64,000 nucleotides of DNA. Origin: Gaiellasilicea sp963802765. Lineage in GTDB: Bacteria; Actinomycetota; Thermoleophilia; Gaiellales; Gaiellaceae. Where the stretch lies: positions 186,001 through 250,000 of the forward strand of contig CAWDJZ010000013.1 of NCBI GenBank assembly GCA_963802765.1. Reading direction: 5' to 3'. The first letter of the stretch is position 1. Each line of letters starts with the position of its first letter. Made by a program: the position numbers and the translations under genes. The notes beneath the pieces are model-generated. The model was not told the DNA's origin and did no database searches. It saw nothing but the letters and a program-made list of their open reading frames with translations. Of this stretch, positions 44,360 through 53,115 are shown in pieces.

Positions 44360-45279
44360 TGGCTCTCGAGGTCGGGATCGTCGGGCTCCCGGGCGCCGGC
44401 AAGACGACCCTTTTCACCGCGTTGACGCGAACGGGCGGGTCGGGCTTCGGCAAGGAGAACGTCGGCATGGCGCAGGTCGCGGACGAGCGGCTGGGCAAGC
44501 TGGCCGAGCTCGTCGGGGCGCGCAAGGTCACACCGGCGACGATCCGCGTCGTCGACGTGCCCGGGACGGGCCCGCAGCTGCTCGGCGGCCTGCGCCAGGT
44601 GGACGCGATCCTCGCGGTCGCGGACGGCTTCTCGCCCGGCGCCGAGCCCGCCCGCGACCTGGAGACGCTCGATCTCGAGCTGCTGGTCGCCGACCGCGAC
44701 CACGTCGAACGTCGCCTCGAGCGGGTCGAGAAGCAGGCGAAGTCAGGTGACGCGGCGTTACGCAAGGAGGTGGAGGAGCTGCGGGAGCTGCTCGCGTACC
44801 TCGAAGCAGGCTCGACGCTCCGCGACTACCCAGGCGACCTCCCAGTCGAGCTCGAGCCGCTGACGACGAAGCCGCTGCTCGCGATCGAGAACGGCCCCGG
44901 CGGAATCGACCTCAAGCTCGAGGCGGAGCTGGCGGACCTGCCCGACGAGGAGGCGGCCGAGTTCCGCGAGGGGCCGTCGGCGCTGGAGGAAGTGGTGCGC
45001 CGCCTTCGCGACTCGCTCGACCTGATCACGTTCTTCACAGCAGGCGACAAGGAGACGCGTGCGTGGACGCTCCGTCGTGGCCAGACGGCGCTCGAAGCGG
45101 CGGCGGCGATCCACACGGACATCGCGCGCGGCTTCATCCGCTGCGAGACGATCTCGACGGACGACCTGCTCGAAGCGGGCTCGCACGCCGAGGCCGCCCG
45201 CAGGGGCACGCAGCGGCTCGAGGGCAAGACCTACGTCGTCCAGGACGGCGACGTCCTGAACATCCGCTTCAACGTGTGA
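44359..45279 (+). CDS. ychF: YchF/OLA1-type ribosome-associated ATPase
   Basis: A 306-residue P-loop NTPase, shorter than the usual 360 or so. The P-loop is GIVGLPGAGKTTLFTALTR (canonical YchF has NVGKS), followed by VVDVPGTGPQLLGGLRQVDA. A coiled-coil stretch lies around VERRLERVEKQAKSGD, and the C-terminal TGS-like region is TDIARGFIRCETIS with GKTYVVQDGDVLNIRFNV. Family members bind 70S ribosomes and favour ATP over GTP. It starts at GTG 44359 with its weak ribosome site inside helix P1 of the upstream element. The 3' end overlaps the convergent esterase by 11 bases. Confidence 0.85.
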   Translation: MALEVGIVGLPGAGKTTLFTALTRTGGSGFGKENVGMAQVADERLGKLAELVGARKVTPATIRVVDVPGTGPQLLGGLRQVDAILAVADGFSPGAEPARDLETLDLELLVADRDHVERRLERVEKQAKSGDAALRKEVEELRELLAYLEAGSTLRDYPGDLPVELEPLTTKPLLAIENGPGGIDLKLEAELADLPDEEAAEFREGPSALEEVVRRLRDSLDLITFFTAGDKETRAWTLRRGQTALEAAAAIHTDIARGFIRCETISTDDLLEAGSHAEAARRGTQRLEGKTYVVQDGDVLNIRFNV

Positions 45280-46262
45280 GGCGGTCGGCGAGGTAGCGCA
45301 GACCGAGCGGGTAGCGGTACTCGATCGCCTGGTGGGTCGCGTCGAAGAGCTCGACGTGCAGGTCGGGTACCGAGAGCGCGGTCAGACGCCGCCGCAGCCA
45401 CTCGGCGGTGAGGTCGAGGTACCACTCGTCCCGCGTGCCGCAGTCGACGTAGATCGCACGCAGCCCGCGAAGTGCGTCGGCGTGGCGGGGCACGAGAGTC
45501 GGGTAGTCCCACTCGAGCCAGCGCTCCCAGAGCTCCGGGATCACCTCCGCGGTCGCGACGTCGTAGGGGAGGCGCACGGTGCCGTCCTCGTCGGCGGAGT
45601 AGGCGGCGGCGAAGCCCCACTGGAGCAGGACATGGAGGTCGTCGGGGTGCGCGAGCGGCGCGGGCCCGGCCCGCAGCTCGGCGAGGAAGCGGTCGACCGA
45701 GCCGTCGTAGGCGTCTCGCAGCCGGCGGGCGGCGACACGGAAGAACGGCCGGATGGAGACGTCGAAGAGCCCGCCGCCCGCGTGGCTGGCGAAGCCGTGG
45801 AAGAGGTCGGGGCGAAGCATCGCGGTCACGGCCGCGCCGTAGCCGCCGCTGGACTTGCCGGCCACACCACGCAGGCCGTTCGTCTCGTAGCGCTCGTCGA
45901 CGAACGGGACGATCTCCTCGCAGAGATACGTGTGGTAGCGCCCGCTCCCGGCGGAGTCGACGAACTGCGAGCCGCCGACGGAGGTCCACGCGTCCACGAA
46001 GACGACGCGTGCGTTCACGATCGGCCTCGTCGAGCAGCTCGAGGAACGTCGGCCGGAAGGCGACGCGATTGCGCCACATGTCGAGCTGACCGGTGAAGCC
46101 CTGGAGGACGTAGACCACCGGTCCGTCCGAGTAGGAGAGAGGCGTGTAGACCCAGAGCGGCCGCTCGTGCGGGTCGCCGAGCGGGTTGCCGCGGAGCGCC
46201 TCGCTGACGAGCACGTGCTCGTCGAGCTGCCCGCGCAACGGCTTCGTCCACGGAGCGTGCAC
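45269..46262 (-). CDS. Esterase, enterochelin-esterase/esterase-D-like fold (one frameshift)
   Basis: About 331 residues of alpha/beta-hydrolase type. The N-terminal beta part reads LRGQLDEHVLVSEALRG, ERPLWVYTPLSYSD and GPVVYVLQGFTGQLDMW. After an extra base near 46016 it continues ARVVFVDAWTSVGGSQFVDS, YHTYLCEEIVPFVDERYET, the nucleophile elbow AGKSSGGYGA and later HVELFDATHQAIEYRYPLG with the histidine. The start is uncertain; GTG 46262 is chosen because upstream DNA is repeat sequence. The substrate is unknown. Confidence 0.78.
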
Positions 46263-46306
46263 GACATCATCATCCCGCTCCGGCAGCGCGGGCGCCGAGG
46301 GGACGT

Positions 46307-46340
46307 GGCCGTCGCGGACATGTGGGGTCCTGGCCCCGAC
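46307..46340. repeat. Palindromic direct repeat, unit 1
   Basis: A 34-base unit (GGCCGTCGCGGACATG, then GTCCTGGCCCCGAC) that contains an imperfect palindrome centred on GGGGTCCTGGCCCC. It is repeated at 46397-46430 with 33 of 34 bases identical, at a period of 90 bases. It lies in the 199-base gap before the esterase. Confidence 0.75.
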
Positions 46341-46396
46341 GTGTCCGTTCCGGCGAGCGCCCTCCGCGCCGACACGCCCTTCTCTGCACACAGACC

Positions 46397-46430
46397 GGCC
46401 GTTGCGGACATGTGGGGTCCTGGCCCCGAC
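46397..46430. repeat. Palindromic direct repeat, unit 2
   Basis: Second copy of the 34-base unit at 46307-46340, differing at one base. The palindrome extends into ACATG on its right side, so this copy is the more symmetric one. The 56 bases between the units are unique and hold no gene. A diverged relative lies in pabB at 36203-36230. Confidence 0.75.
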
Positions 46431-46461
46431 ATGGCCCCAGCGGACGGCTCCGAGTGACATG

Positions 46462-47295
46462 TCAGCCTGCGGTGATCAGGGCGGCGCCGGTCAGTGCGCC
46501 CGCCACGCCGACCCGCTGCGCCGGGGCGATCCGCTCGTGGAGGAGGAGCGCCGCCAGGCCGACCGTGACGATCGGGTAGAGCGCCGCGAGCACCGACACG
46601 ACGCTGAGGAGGCCCCGCGTCGACGCGAGCCCGAAGAGGACGTTCGCGCCCACGTCGCAAAGCCCGACGGCGACGAGCACCGGCATGTGGGTCCGTCCCG
46701 GCCGCAGCGATGCGCCGACGACGATCGCAGCGACGACGGCGAGCAGCGACGACGCGCCGCGCGCGGTGACGACGGCCCACGGGACGCTCTCCTCGGCGGC
46801 GCGGTCGAGGAAGACGAAGTAGAAGCCAAAGCCGAGCGCCGCAATGAGCGCGAGGCCGACGCCCGCCGCCCGGCCGCCGCCCCGCTCCGCGGGCTCGCGC
46901 GAGGCCAGGGCGACGCCCGCCAGCGCCAGGAGGATCCCGAGCACCTGCAGCGCACCCGGACGCTCGCCCGAGGCGACGCCGACGGTGAAGGGGATGGCAG
47001 CCGAGACCGCGCTGACCGGCGCGACGATCCCCATCGCGCCGACGGCCATGCCGCGGTAGAGCGCTCCGAGCCCGAGACAGCCGCCGACGCCCGCCGCTAC
47101 GGCCCACGCCGCCGCCGGCCCGCCGGGGAACGCGTCGCCGGCGACGGCCAACCAGACGAGCACCGCGGCGAGGCCGGCGGCCTGCGAGATCGCCAGCACG
47201 GTGAGCACGTGCAGCGAGCGCGACTTCAGCCCGCCGAGAAAGTCGCCGAGCCCCCACGCGATGCTCGCGCCGAGCGCCAGCGCGATCGCGGTCAT
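46462..47295 (-). CDS. EamA/DMT-family transporter
   Basis: A 277-residue membrane protein of the drug/metabolite transporter superfamily: two EamA halves of about five helices each. It begins ALALGASIAWGLGDFLGGLK and has GALYRGMAVGAMGIVAPVSA in the first half and SVVSVLAALYPIVTVGLAAL with LHERIAPAQRVGVAGALTGA in the second. The substrate is not predictable. ATG overlaps the stop of the upstream nuclease gene (ATGA). Intact. Confidence 0.9.
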   Translation of the reverse strand: MTAIALALGASIAWGLGDFLGGLKSRSLHVLTVLAISQAAGLAAVLVWLAVAGDAFPGGPAAAWAVAAGVGGCLGLGALYRGMAVGAMGIVAPVSAVSAAIPFTVGVASGERPGALQVLGILLALAGVALASREPAERGGGRAAGVGLALIAALGFGFYFVFLDRAAEESVPWAVVTARGASSLLAVVAAIVVGASLRPGRTHMPVLVAVGLCDVGANVLFGLASTRGLLSVVSVLAALYPIVTVGLAALLLHERIAPAQRVGVAGALTGAALITAG

Positions 47296-48116
47296 TCGAC
47301 GGGCTTGGTGGCGGCGACCGCGTCGAGCTGATTGGCGTGGTACAGCACCGCGGCTTCGGCGGTCCGCGCCGCGTTGCGGTCGTGGTGCGACGCGACCGCG
47401 TGGAGAAGCTCGGCGAGCACGGCGCCGTCGAGCCCGTCCGAGCGCTCCTCGACCAGCCGCAGGCCGAGATGGACGTGCCCGAGCAGCCGCCCCTCGTCCG
47501 TCGGCCGAAAGGCAGGGCCGCGGCCCAGCTCGCGAACCCGGCCGACGTCGTGCACCAGCGCCGCCGCCAGCAGCAGGTCGCTCCGCAGGCGGGGATGCAG
47601 CTGCGCGGTCTCGCGCGCAAGCGTCGCGACCCCGACGGTGTGCTCGAGCAGGCCGCCCGCGTACGAGTGGTGCGCCTCCGCGGCGGGGAGCTCACGCAGC
47701 GCCTTCCGGATCTCCGCATCGCCGCTGATCCGACCGACCACGCTCGAGAGGCCGGGATGCGAGATCTCGCCGGCGAGGAACTCGAAGAAGCCGTCGAGCT
47801 CGTCGGCATCGCGGCGCAGCCTCGGCGCCAACCCGGCCGGATCGGCGTCCGCGGTCTCGACGGAGCGGATCTCGAGCTGGAGCCGGTCGGCGAAGCGCTC
47901 GACACGGCCGAGCACGCGCACGGCGTCGCCCTCGGCAAAGCGGCCGTCGAGCAGCTCGACGTCGTTCCAGATCCGCGCCTCGATCCGCCCGGTCGGGTCG
48001 ACGAGCTCGAGCGCGAGGTAGGGAGCGCCCTTCCGGGTCGTGCGCCGCTGTTTCCGCGCGACCGCGTACACGCCCTCGACCGTGCGGTCGGCCGTCAGCT
48101 CGGCGATCGTGCTCAC
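47292..48116 (-). CDS. YhaM-like 3'-5' exoribonuclease (OB fold plus HD domain)
   Basis: A 274-residue protein. Residues 12-90 form an OB-fold nucleic-acid binding domain (KQRRTTRKGAPYLALELVDP, GRIEARIWNDV). About 140-270 is an HD phosphohydrolase domain with HHSYAGGLLEHTVGVA, LLLAAALVHDVGRVREL (the HD pair) and HVHLGLRLVEE. The order OB then HD matches YhaM/CBF1 nucleases, which degrade RNA or DNA from the 3' end. TAGACT (48129-48124) lies 7 bases before GTG 48116. Intact. Confidence 0.88.
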   Translation of the reverse strand: MSTIAELTADRTVEGVYAVARKQRRTTRKGAPYLALELVDPTGRIEARIWNDVELLDGRFAEGDAVRVLGRVERFADRLQLEIRSVETADADPAGLAPRLRRDADELDGFFEFLAGEISHPGLSSVVGRISGDAEIRKALRELPAAEAHHSYAGGLLEHTVGVATLARETAQLHPRLRSDLLLAAALVHDVGRVRELGRGPAFRPTDEGRLLGHVHLGLRLVEERSDGLDGAVLAELLHAVASHHDRNAARTAEAAVLYHANQLDAVAATKPVE

Positions 48117-48151
48117 GAGGCTGAGTCTAGGGCGTTGGTAGGCTCGCCCAG

Positions 48152-49177
48152 ATGGCCGTCGTCAAGCCCTTCCGCGCCCTGCGGTACGACGAGGCCGAGG
48201 CGGGATCTCTGGAGGACCTCGTCGCGCCGCCGTACGACGTGATCTCTTCTGAGCAGCGGGCCGAGCTGGGCTCCCGAAGCCCGCACAACGTCGTCCACCT
48301 GACGCTTCCGGACTCGGACGAGGAGGCAGCCGGCCGCCTGGACGCCTGGCGCGCATCTGGTGTCCTGGTCGAGGAGCCCCCGGCCGTCTGGGCGCTCGAG
48401 CAGGAGTACGTCGGCCCCGACGGGGTCGCCCGCACGCGCTTCGGGATCGTCGCCTCGCTCAAGGTCGAGCCCTACGCGACGGGGACGGTCTTGCCCCACG
48501 AACGGACACACGCCGGTCCGAAGGAGGGCCGCCTTCGCCTGCTCCGGGCCACCCGCGTCCAGCTGGAGCCGATCTTCCTCCTCTACGACGGCGCCGCGCC
48601 CGTCGAGCGCCCGGAGCGCGAGCCGGATCTCGAGGTCGAGGAAGCGAAGCTGTGGCGGGTCGACGATCCGACGGTGGTGCGTGCCTTCGACGACAAGCAG
48701 CTCCTGATCGCCGACGGCCACCACCGCTACGAGACCGCCCTCGCCTTCCACGAGGAGGAAGGGACGCCGGCCAGCGCCCAGATGCTCGTCGTGCTCGTCT
48801 CGACCGCCGATCCGGGCCTGGAGATCTTCCCCACCCACCGCGTCTTCGCGGAGCCAAGACGCCTCGAAGGCGAGCGGAACGGCGGTCCGGGGATCGTCGA
48901 GGTCACGCCCGACCGCGAGGAGCTCGTGCGCGTCCCCGACGGGACGCTGGACGTCGAGCTCGTCGACACGCTCGGGCACGACGGGATCTCGTACACGCCC
49001 GATGCGGACGAAGCACGACGCCGCGTCAGCGACGGCGAGGCGGCGGTCGCCTACCTCCTCCGCCCGACACGGATCGAGGATGTCTTCGCCTATGCACGCC
49101 GTGGGGACGTGTTGCCACCGAAGACGACGTACTTCTTCCCGAAGCTGATCTCCGGCCTCCTCTTCCATCCCTTGTGA
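48152..49177 (+). CDS. DUF1015 family protein
   Basis: A 341-residue protein. Family blocks are KPFRALRYDEAEAGSLEDLV, APPYDVISSEQRAELGSRSP, HNVVHLTLPD, GTVLPHERTHAGPKEGRL and DDKQLLIADGHHRYETALAF, the last with the conserved GHHRYETA motif. The family is of unsettled function and shows distant likeness to ParB/Srx-type kinase folds; some relatives have been linked to serine phosphorylation, which I treat as unproven here. TAGGCT (48139-48144) lies 7 bases before ATG. It overlaps the phosphatase gene by GTGA. Confidence 0.85.
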   Translation: MAVVKPFRALRYDEAEAGSLEDLVAPPYDVISSEQRAELGSRSPHNVVHLTLPDSDEEAAGRLDAWRASGVLVEEPPAVWALEQEYVGPDGVARTRFGIVASLKVEPYATGTVLPHERTHAGPKEGRLRLLRATRVQLEPIFLLYDGAAPVERPEREPDLEVEEAKLWRVDDPTVVRAFDDKQLLIADGHHRYETALAFHEEEGTPASAQMLVVLVSTADPGLEIFPTHRVFAEPRRLEGERNGGPGIVEVTPDREELVRVPDGTLDVELVDTLGHDGISYTPDADEARRRVSDGEAAVAYLLRPTRIEDVFAYARRGDVLPPKTTYFFPKLISGLLFHPL

Positions 49178-49974
49178 CCCCCTGGCTGGAGGTGTGCCGC
49201 GACTCGGTCGCGGAGATCAAGGCCGTCCTCGTCGAATTGCCGACCCGCGTCGAGCGCGAGCCCGTGCTGGCAGCGGGAGTTGGTGGTGACGACACGACCG
49301 CGATCGACGCCGCCGCCGAGGCGGTGATCGTCCGACGGCTCGAGCAGCTCGACCTCGGCTTCACGCTCGTCTCGGAGGAGCTTGGCGAGCGCGACTTCAA
49401 CGGCGGCGGGCCCTGGCGGGTCGTCTGCGACCCGATCGACGGCTCGCTGAACGCCAAGCGCGACATCCCGTTCTTCTCCCTGTCGCTGGCGGTCGCGGAC
49501 GGAGAGACCATGGGCGACGTCTGCTTCGGCTACGTCTACGACTTCGGCACGGGCGAGGAGTGGACGGCCGAGCGGGACGGTGGTGCGTTCCGCAACGGGA
49601 CTCCGCTGGGAGCCGTCCGGCCGAAGGACCGGATCGAGATCCTCTCCTTCGAGGCGACCACGACCGCGCAGGTCGCCGACAAGGCGGCGCAGCTGGTCGG
49701 GAGCGCGTACCGGCTCCGGATCATGGGCTCGCTCGCGCTCTCCCTCTGCCACCTCGCCGCGGGCCGCGTCGACGCCGTCTGCTCGCTGAAGCCGGCGCGC
49801 TCGGTCGACATCGCGGCCGGCCAGCTGCTGGTGCGCGAGTGCGGGCTCGCGATCGAGCTGTTCGAGGATCCGCCGTTCGAGGCGGCGCCGCTCGACCTGG
49901 CCGGACGTTCGCGTGTCGTCGCGGCGGGAACGCAGGAGTTGTGCAGGACGCTGGAGGCCGCACTTACCGCATAG
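49174..49974 (+). CDS. Inositol monophosphatase-family phosphatase
   Basis: A 266-residue Mg-dependent, lithium-type phosphatase. Metal-binding motifs are TLVSEELGERDF, VVCDPIDGSLNAKRDIPFFS (the DPIDGS motif) and the C-terminal LKPARSVDIAAGQLLVRECG. Candidates are inositol phosphate, fructose-1,6-bisphosphate or histidinol phosphate. Translation is coupled to the DUF1015 gene (GTGA) and its 3' end overlaps the DUF72 gene. Intact. Confidence 0.88.
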   Translation: MTPWLEVCRDSVAEIKAVLVELPTRVEREPVLAAGVGGDDTTAIDAAAEAVIVRRLEQLDLGFTLVSEELGERDFNGGGPWRVVCDPIDGSLNAKRDIPFFSLSLAVADGETMGDVCFGYVYDFGTGEEWTAERDGGAFRNGTPLGAVRPKDRIEILSFEATTTAQVADKAAQLVGSAYRLRIMGSLALSLCHLAAGRVDAVCSLKPARSVDIAAGQLLVRECGLAIELFEDPPFEAAPLDLAGRSRVVAAGTQELCRTLEAALTA

Positions 49975-50700
49975 GCTGCTCGGGCTGGAACTACGCGAGC
50001 TGGAGACACGGCGTCTTCTACCCCGAGCGCTGCCCCGCCCGGCTCTGGCTCGACTTCTACGCGCGTCACTTCGACACCGTCGAGGTCAACGCGACCTTCT
50101 ACCGCCTACCGACGGTGAAGGCGGTGCAGGGCTGGGTCGACCAGACTCCGGCCGACTTCGTCTTCGCCGTCAAGCTGAGCCGCTACGTGACGCATGTGAA
50201 GCGCCTGCGCGATCTGGGCCCGAGCCTGGAGCGCTTCTACGAGCGGATCGAGCCGCTCGTGCGGTCGGGCAAGCTCGGCGCGCTCCTCTGGCAGCTCCCG
50301 CCGACGTTCAAGCGCGACGACGAGCGGCTCGCGCAGGCGCTCGCGGAGGCGCCGCCGGGCCGGCACTGCGTGGAGTTCCGGCACGAGAGCTGGTTCGCAC
50401 CCGACGTGATGGCGCTCCTGCGGGAGCACGGTGTCGCCCTCGTGATCGGTGACCGTCCGGAGGTGCGCCGGTTTCCAGACCCACGAGCTGACGACCGACT
50501 GGACGTTCGTCCGCTTCCATCACGGCACGCGTGGCGCGCGCGGCAACTACTCCGAGTCCGAGCTCCGCGAGTGGGCCGAACGGCTGCGCTCGTGGCCGGT
50601 CGCCGAGGCGTTCGTGTACTTCAACAACGACTGGGAAGGCTTCGCACCGAGGAACGCACTGCGGCTCCGCGAACTCCTGGATACCACGACTCGGGAATAG
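49941..50700 (+). CDS. DUF72 family protein (one frameshift)
   Basis: A TIM-barrel DUF72 (YecE-like) protein of about 253 residues: YRIGCSGWNYASWRHGVFYP, FDTVEVNATFYRLPTVKAVQ, DFVFAVKLSRYVTHVKRLRD, GALLWQLPPTFKRDDERL and CVEFRHESWF. One extra base in a T run near 50466 breaks the frame; removing it restores FQTHELTTDWTFVRFHHGTR and the family C-terminus AFVYFNNDWEGFAPRNALRL. The function of the family is unknown. The start is tentatively GTG 49941, overlapping the phosphatase by 34 bases. Confidence 0.82.
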
Positions 50701-50735
50701 AATTCGGTACCTTCCTCCGCGCTTCACCCCGCCCG

Positions 50736-51122
50736 GTGACCCACGCAATACCTCATCCCGATGCCGATGTCGCGACGATTCTCGTCTGCGACGACGACCC
50801 CAGCCTGCGCGAGCTCGTCCGAGCCGTGCTCGGGTCCGGCTACCGCTTCATCGAAGCGGCGGACGGAACCGAAGCGCTGGCGGCTGCGCGCGAGCTCGAC
50901 CCCGACCTGATCGTGCTCGACGTGATGCTGCCCGGCCTGAGCGGGATCGAGGTGCTCGAGGAGATCAGGAGCGACGAGAAGCTCAAGGACATGCCCGTGG
51001 TCGTGATCACGGCCTGGAGCCACACGGAGATCGAGGCGCAGGTCGCCGGCGCCGATCGCTTCGTCTCGAAGCCGTTCGACCCCGACGAGCTGAGCAACGT
51101 CGTCGCGGAGCTCCTCGCGTGA
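50736..51122 (+). CDS. Response regulator, receiver domain only
   Basis: A 128-residue CheY-like protein. The acidic pocket is VCDDDPSLRE, the phosphoacceptor is D62 in DLIVLDVMLPGLSGIEVLEE, the switch threonine lies in VVVITAWSHTE and the lysine is K112 in VSKPFDPDE. There is no output domain, so it must act through a partner. The start GTG 50736 is weakly supported; no better codon precedes the first strand. It overlaps the kinase gene by GTGA. Confidence 0.87.
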   Translation: MTHAIPHPDADVATILVCDDDPSLRELVRAVLGSGYRFIEAADGTEALAAARELDPDLIVLDVMLPGLSGIEVLEEIRSDEKLKDMPVVVITAWSHTEIEAQVAGADRFVSKPFDPDELSNVVAELLA

Positions 51123-52618
51123 GCCTCGCACGGCGCATGTTCTTCGCCAGCGTCGTACTGGCGCTGATCGTCGCAGCCGCTTTCGCGGCGCTCATCTTCG
51201 CCGTGTCCGCTCAGCGCGACGCAGTAGCGCGAGAAACCCGATCCCGAGAGGTGACCGCCGCTGCTCTACGACTCGAGAAGCTCGTCGTCGAAGTCGAAAC
51301 CGGCGTCCGCGGCTACGCGATCACCCGTGACGAGTTCTACCTGGATCCGTACACGACGGCGAACCGAGAGATCGGTCCGGCCATCAGGGCTCTACGTTCC
51401 CTCGTCGGGGACGACGAAGCTCAACGCAACCGGGCAGGCATTATCGGCCAGAGAGCCCGCGAGTACCGCGAGTGGGGACAGACGCTCGTCAACCTCGTGC
51501 GCGACGAGCCGGATGTCGGGAATGCCGATCTCGTGGTGCAGACAGGGGCGATCTACACCGAAGAGATCCGGCAGCGCGTCACCGACTTCCTCGAGGAAGA
51601 GAACAAGCTTGCGATGGCAGCAGCGGAGGACGCCGACCGCACGGCCAGGCTGGCCGTGATCGTCGGCGCAATCGGCATCGGCGCCTCGACCGCACTGATC
51701 GTCCTGTTCGGCGTCTACCTCGCCCGCGCGGTCGGCCGCCCGGTGCGCTCGGTCGCCGACGGCGCGAGCCGGCTCGCCGCAGGCGAGCTGCACATTGCGC
51801 CTGCCGGAGGAAGGCCCGGGCGAGATCGGCGAGCTCACCCGCTCGTTCAACGAGATGGCCGAGCGGCTCGAGCAGAACAGCGCGGAGCTCCAGCAGCAGA
51901 ACGAGGAGCTGCGCGAGAGCGAGCGGATGAAGACCGAGCTCGTGAACATCGTCTCGCACGAGCTGCGCACGCCGCTTGCGAGCGTGCTCGGCTTCACGGC
52001 GCTTCTGCTGAAGCGCGAGTTCGACCCTGCCGCCCGGCGCCACTATCTCGGGATCATCGACGCGCAGGCGCGCCGTCTCGCGGCGCTGCTCGAGGACTTC
52101 CTCGACGTGCAGCGGATCGAGCATCAGGGGCTCGAGCTCTCGGCGGAAAACGTCGACCTCGCCTCGCTGCTCGACGAGCAGGCCCAGCTCTACGCCGCGC
52201 AGAGCCCGAAGCACCGGCTGGAGGTGGCGCTCGCCGAGCGGCCGCTCCAGCGTGCGCGGCGACGCGAACCGGCTTGCTCAGGTCGTCGGCAATCTCCTCT
52301 CGAATGCGATCAAATACTCGCCGGAGGGAGGCGTGGTGGAGTTGGCGGCGGTACGACACGACGGCGAGGTGCGGGTCAGCGTCAAGGACGAGGGCCTCGG
52401 CATTCCGTCGGACCAGCAGGAGCGGATCTTCACCAAGTTCTTCCGCGGCGACGCCGGCGCGACCGGCATCACCGGCACCGGGCTCGGCCTCGCGGTCTCG
52501 CGCGAGATCGTCGAGGCTCACGGAGGGCGAATCGGTTTTGACAGCGACCCGGGCACGGGATCGACGTTTTGGGTCGAGCTACCCGAGGCCCGCGGGGAGA
52601 GAGGCATTACCACTATGA
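51119..52618 (+). CDS. Sensor histidine kinase with CHASE3 domain (three frameshifts)
   Basis: About 499 residues. A first membrane helix (FFASVVLALIVAAAFAAL) is followed by a CHASE3 sensor region (VETGVRGYAITRDEFYLDPY), a second helix (GIGASTALIVLFGVYLA), HAMP, the dimerisation helix with phospho-acceptor in VSHELRTPLASVLGF, and the ATPase with NLLSNAIKYS, DEGLGIP and GTGLGLAVSREIVEAHGG. Extra bases near 51798 and 52250 split the frame. A third near 52590 would end the gene at TGA 52616-52618; otherwise the frame overruns the next gene. It is paired with the receiver upstream. Confidence 0.83.
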   Translation: MSLARRMFFASVVLALIVAAAFAALIFAVSAQRDAVARETRSREVTAAALRLEKLVVEVETGVRGYAITRDEFYLDPYTTANREIGPAIRALRSLVGDDEAQRNRAGIIGQRAREYREWGQTLVNLVRDEPDVGNADLVVQTGAIYTEEIRQRVTDFLEEENKLAMAAAEDADRTARLAVIVGAIGIGASTALIVLFGVYLARAVGRPVRSVADGASRLAAGELHIAPAGGRPGRDRRAHPLVQRDGRAARAEQRGAPAAERGAARERADEDRAREHRLARAAHAACERARLHGASAEARVRPCRPAPLSRDHRRAGAPSRGAARGLPRRAADRASGARALGGKRRPRLAARRAGPALRRAEPEAPAGGGARRAAAPACAATRTGLLRSSAISSRMRSNTRRREAWWSWRRYDTTARCGSASRTRASAFRRTSRSGSSPSSSAATPARPASPAPGSASRSRARSSRLTEGESVLTATRARDRRFGSSYPRPAGREALPL

Positions 52619-52630
52619 AAAGGGGGCGAA

Positions 52631-53092
52631 ATGATCATCAGGGTGGGTTTCTTGCTCGCAGGAGTGCTCGCGGGCGTACTCGTAGTAAGCCCGTGGGAGC
52701 GCGGCTCCGAGGCGGCCACCGGGCCCGCGACGATTCGCATCACGAACCAGGAGGTCAAGGTCTCGCGCGTCGACGTGGGGCGGCGCGGGAAGTCGCCCGG
52801 TGACATGGAGATCATCCGGCAGCGGCTCTTCGACCGCACCGGACGCGTGATCGGGCGTGCGGAGCTCATGTGCACCTTCGTCGACAGCCGCCGCTCGAGG
52901 ATGTGCCGCGGCACCTACTTCATGCCGAGGGGGAAGCTGGTCGTCGGCGGCTCGCTGCAGTACCGCCAGTTCTACGACCTCGCCGTGACCGGCGGGACCG
53001 GGCTCTATGACAACGCGCGCGGCTCCGTCACCGTCACCCGGATGGCCAGGAGGCCCGTACGTGACCTGGTGGTCTTCCGACTCGTGGGCTAG
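52631..53092 (+). CDS. Secreted allene-oxide-cyclase-barrel-like protein
   Basis: A 153-residue secreted protein with signal MIIRVGFLLAGVLAGVLVVS. The mature part shows RLFDRTGRVIGRAELMCTFV, RMCRGTYFMPRGKLVVGGSL and DLAVTGGTGLYDNARGSVTV, the pattern of the small beta barrel shared by allene oxide cyclase and dirigent proteins (VxGGTGxY near the end). Two cysteines may form a disulfide. The bacterial role is unknown. GGGGG precedes ATG. Confidence 0.72.
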   Translation: MIIRVGFLLAGVLAGVLVVSPWERGSEAATGPATIRITNQEVKVSRVDVGRRGKSPGDMEIIRQRLFDRTGRVIGRAELMCTFVDSRRSRMCRGTYFMPRGKLVVGGSLQYRQFYDLAVTGGTGLYDNARGSVTVTRMARRPVRDLVVFRLVG

Positions 53093-53115
53093 GCGGGTGG
53101 AGCTACGCTGAGATC

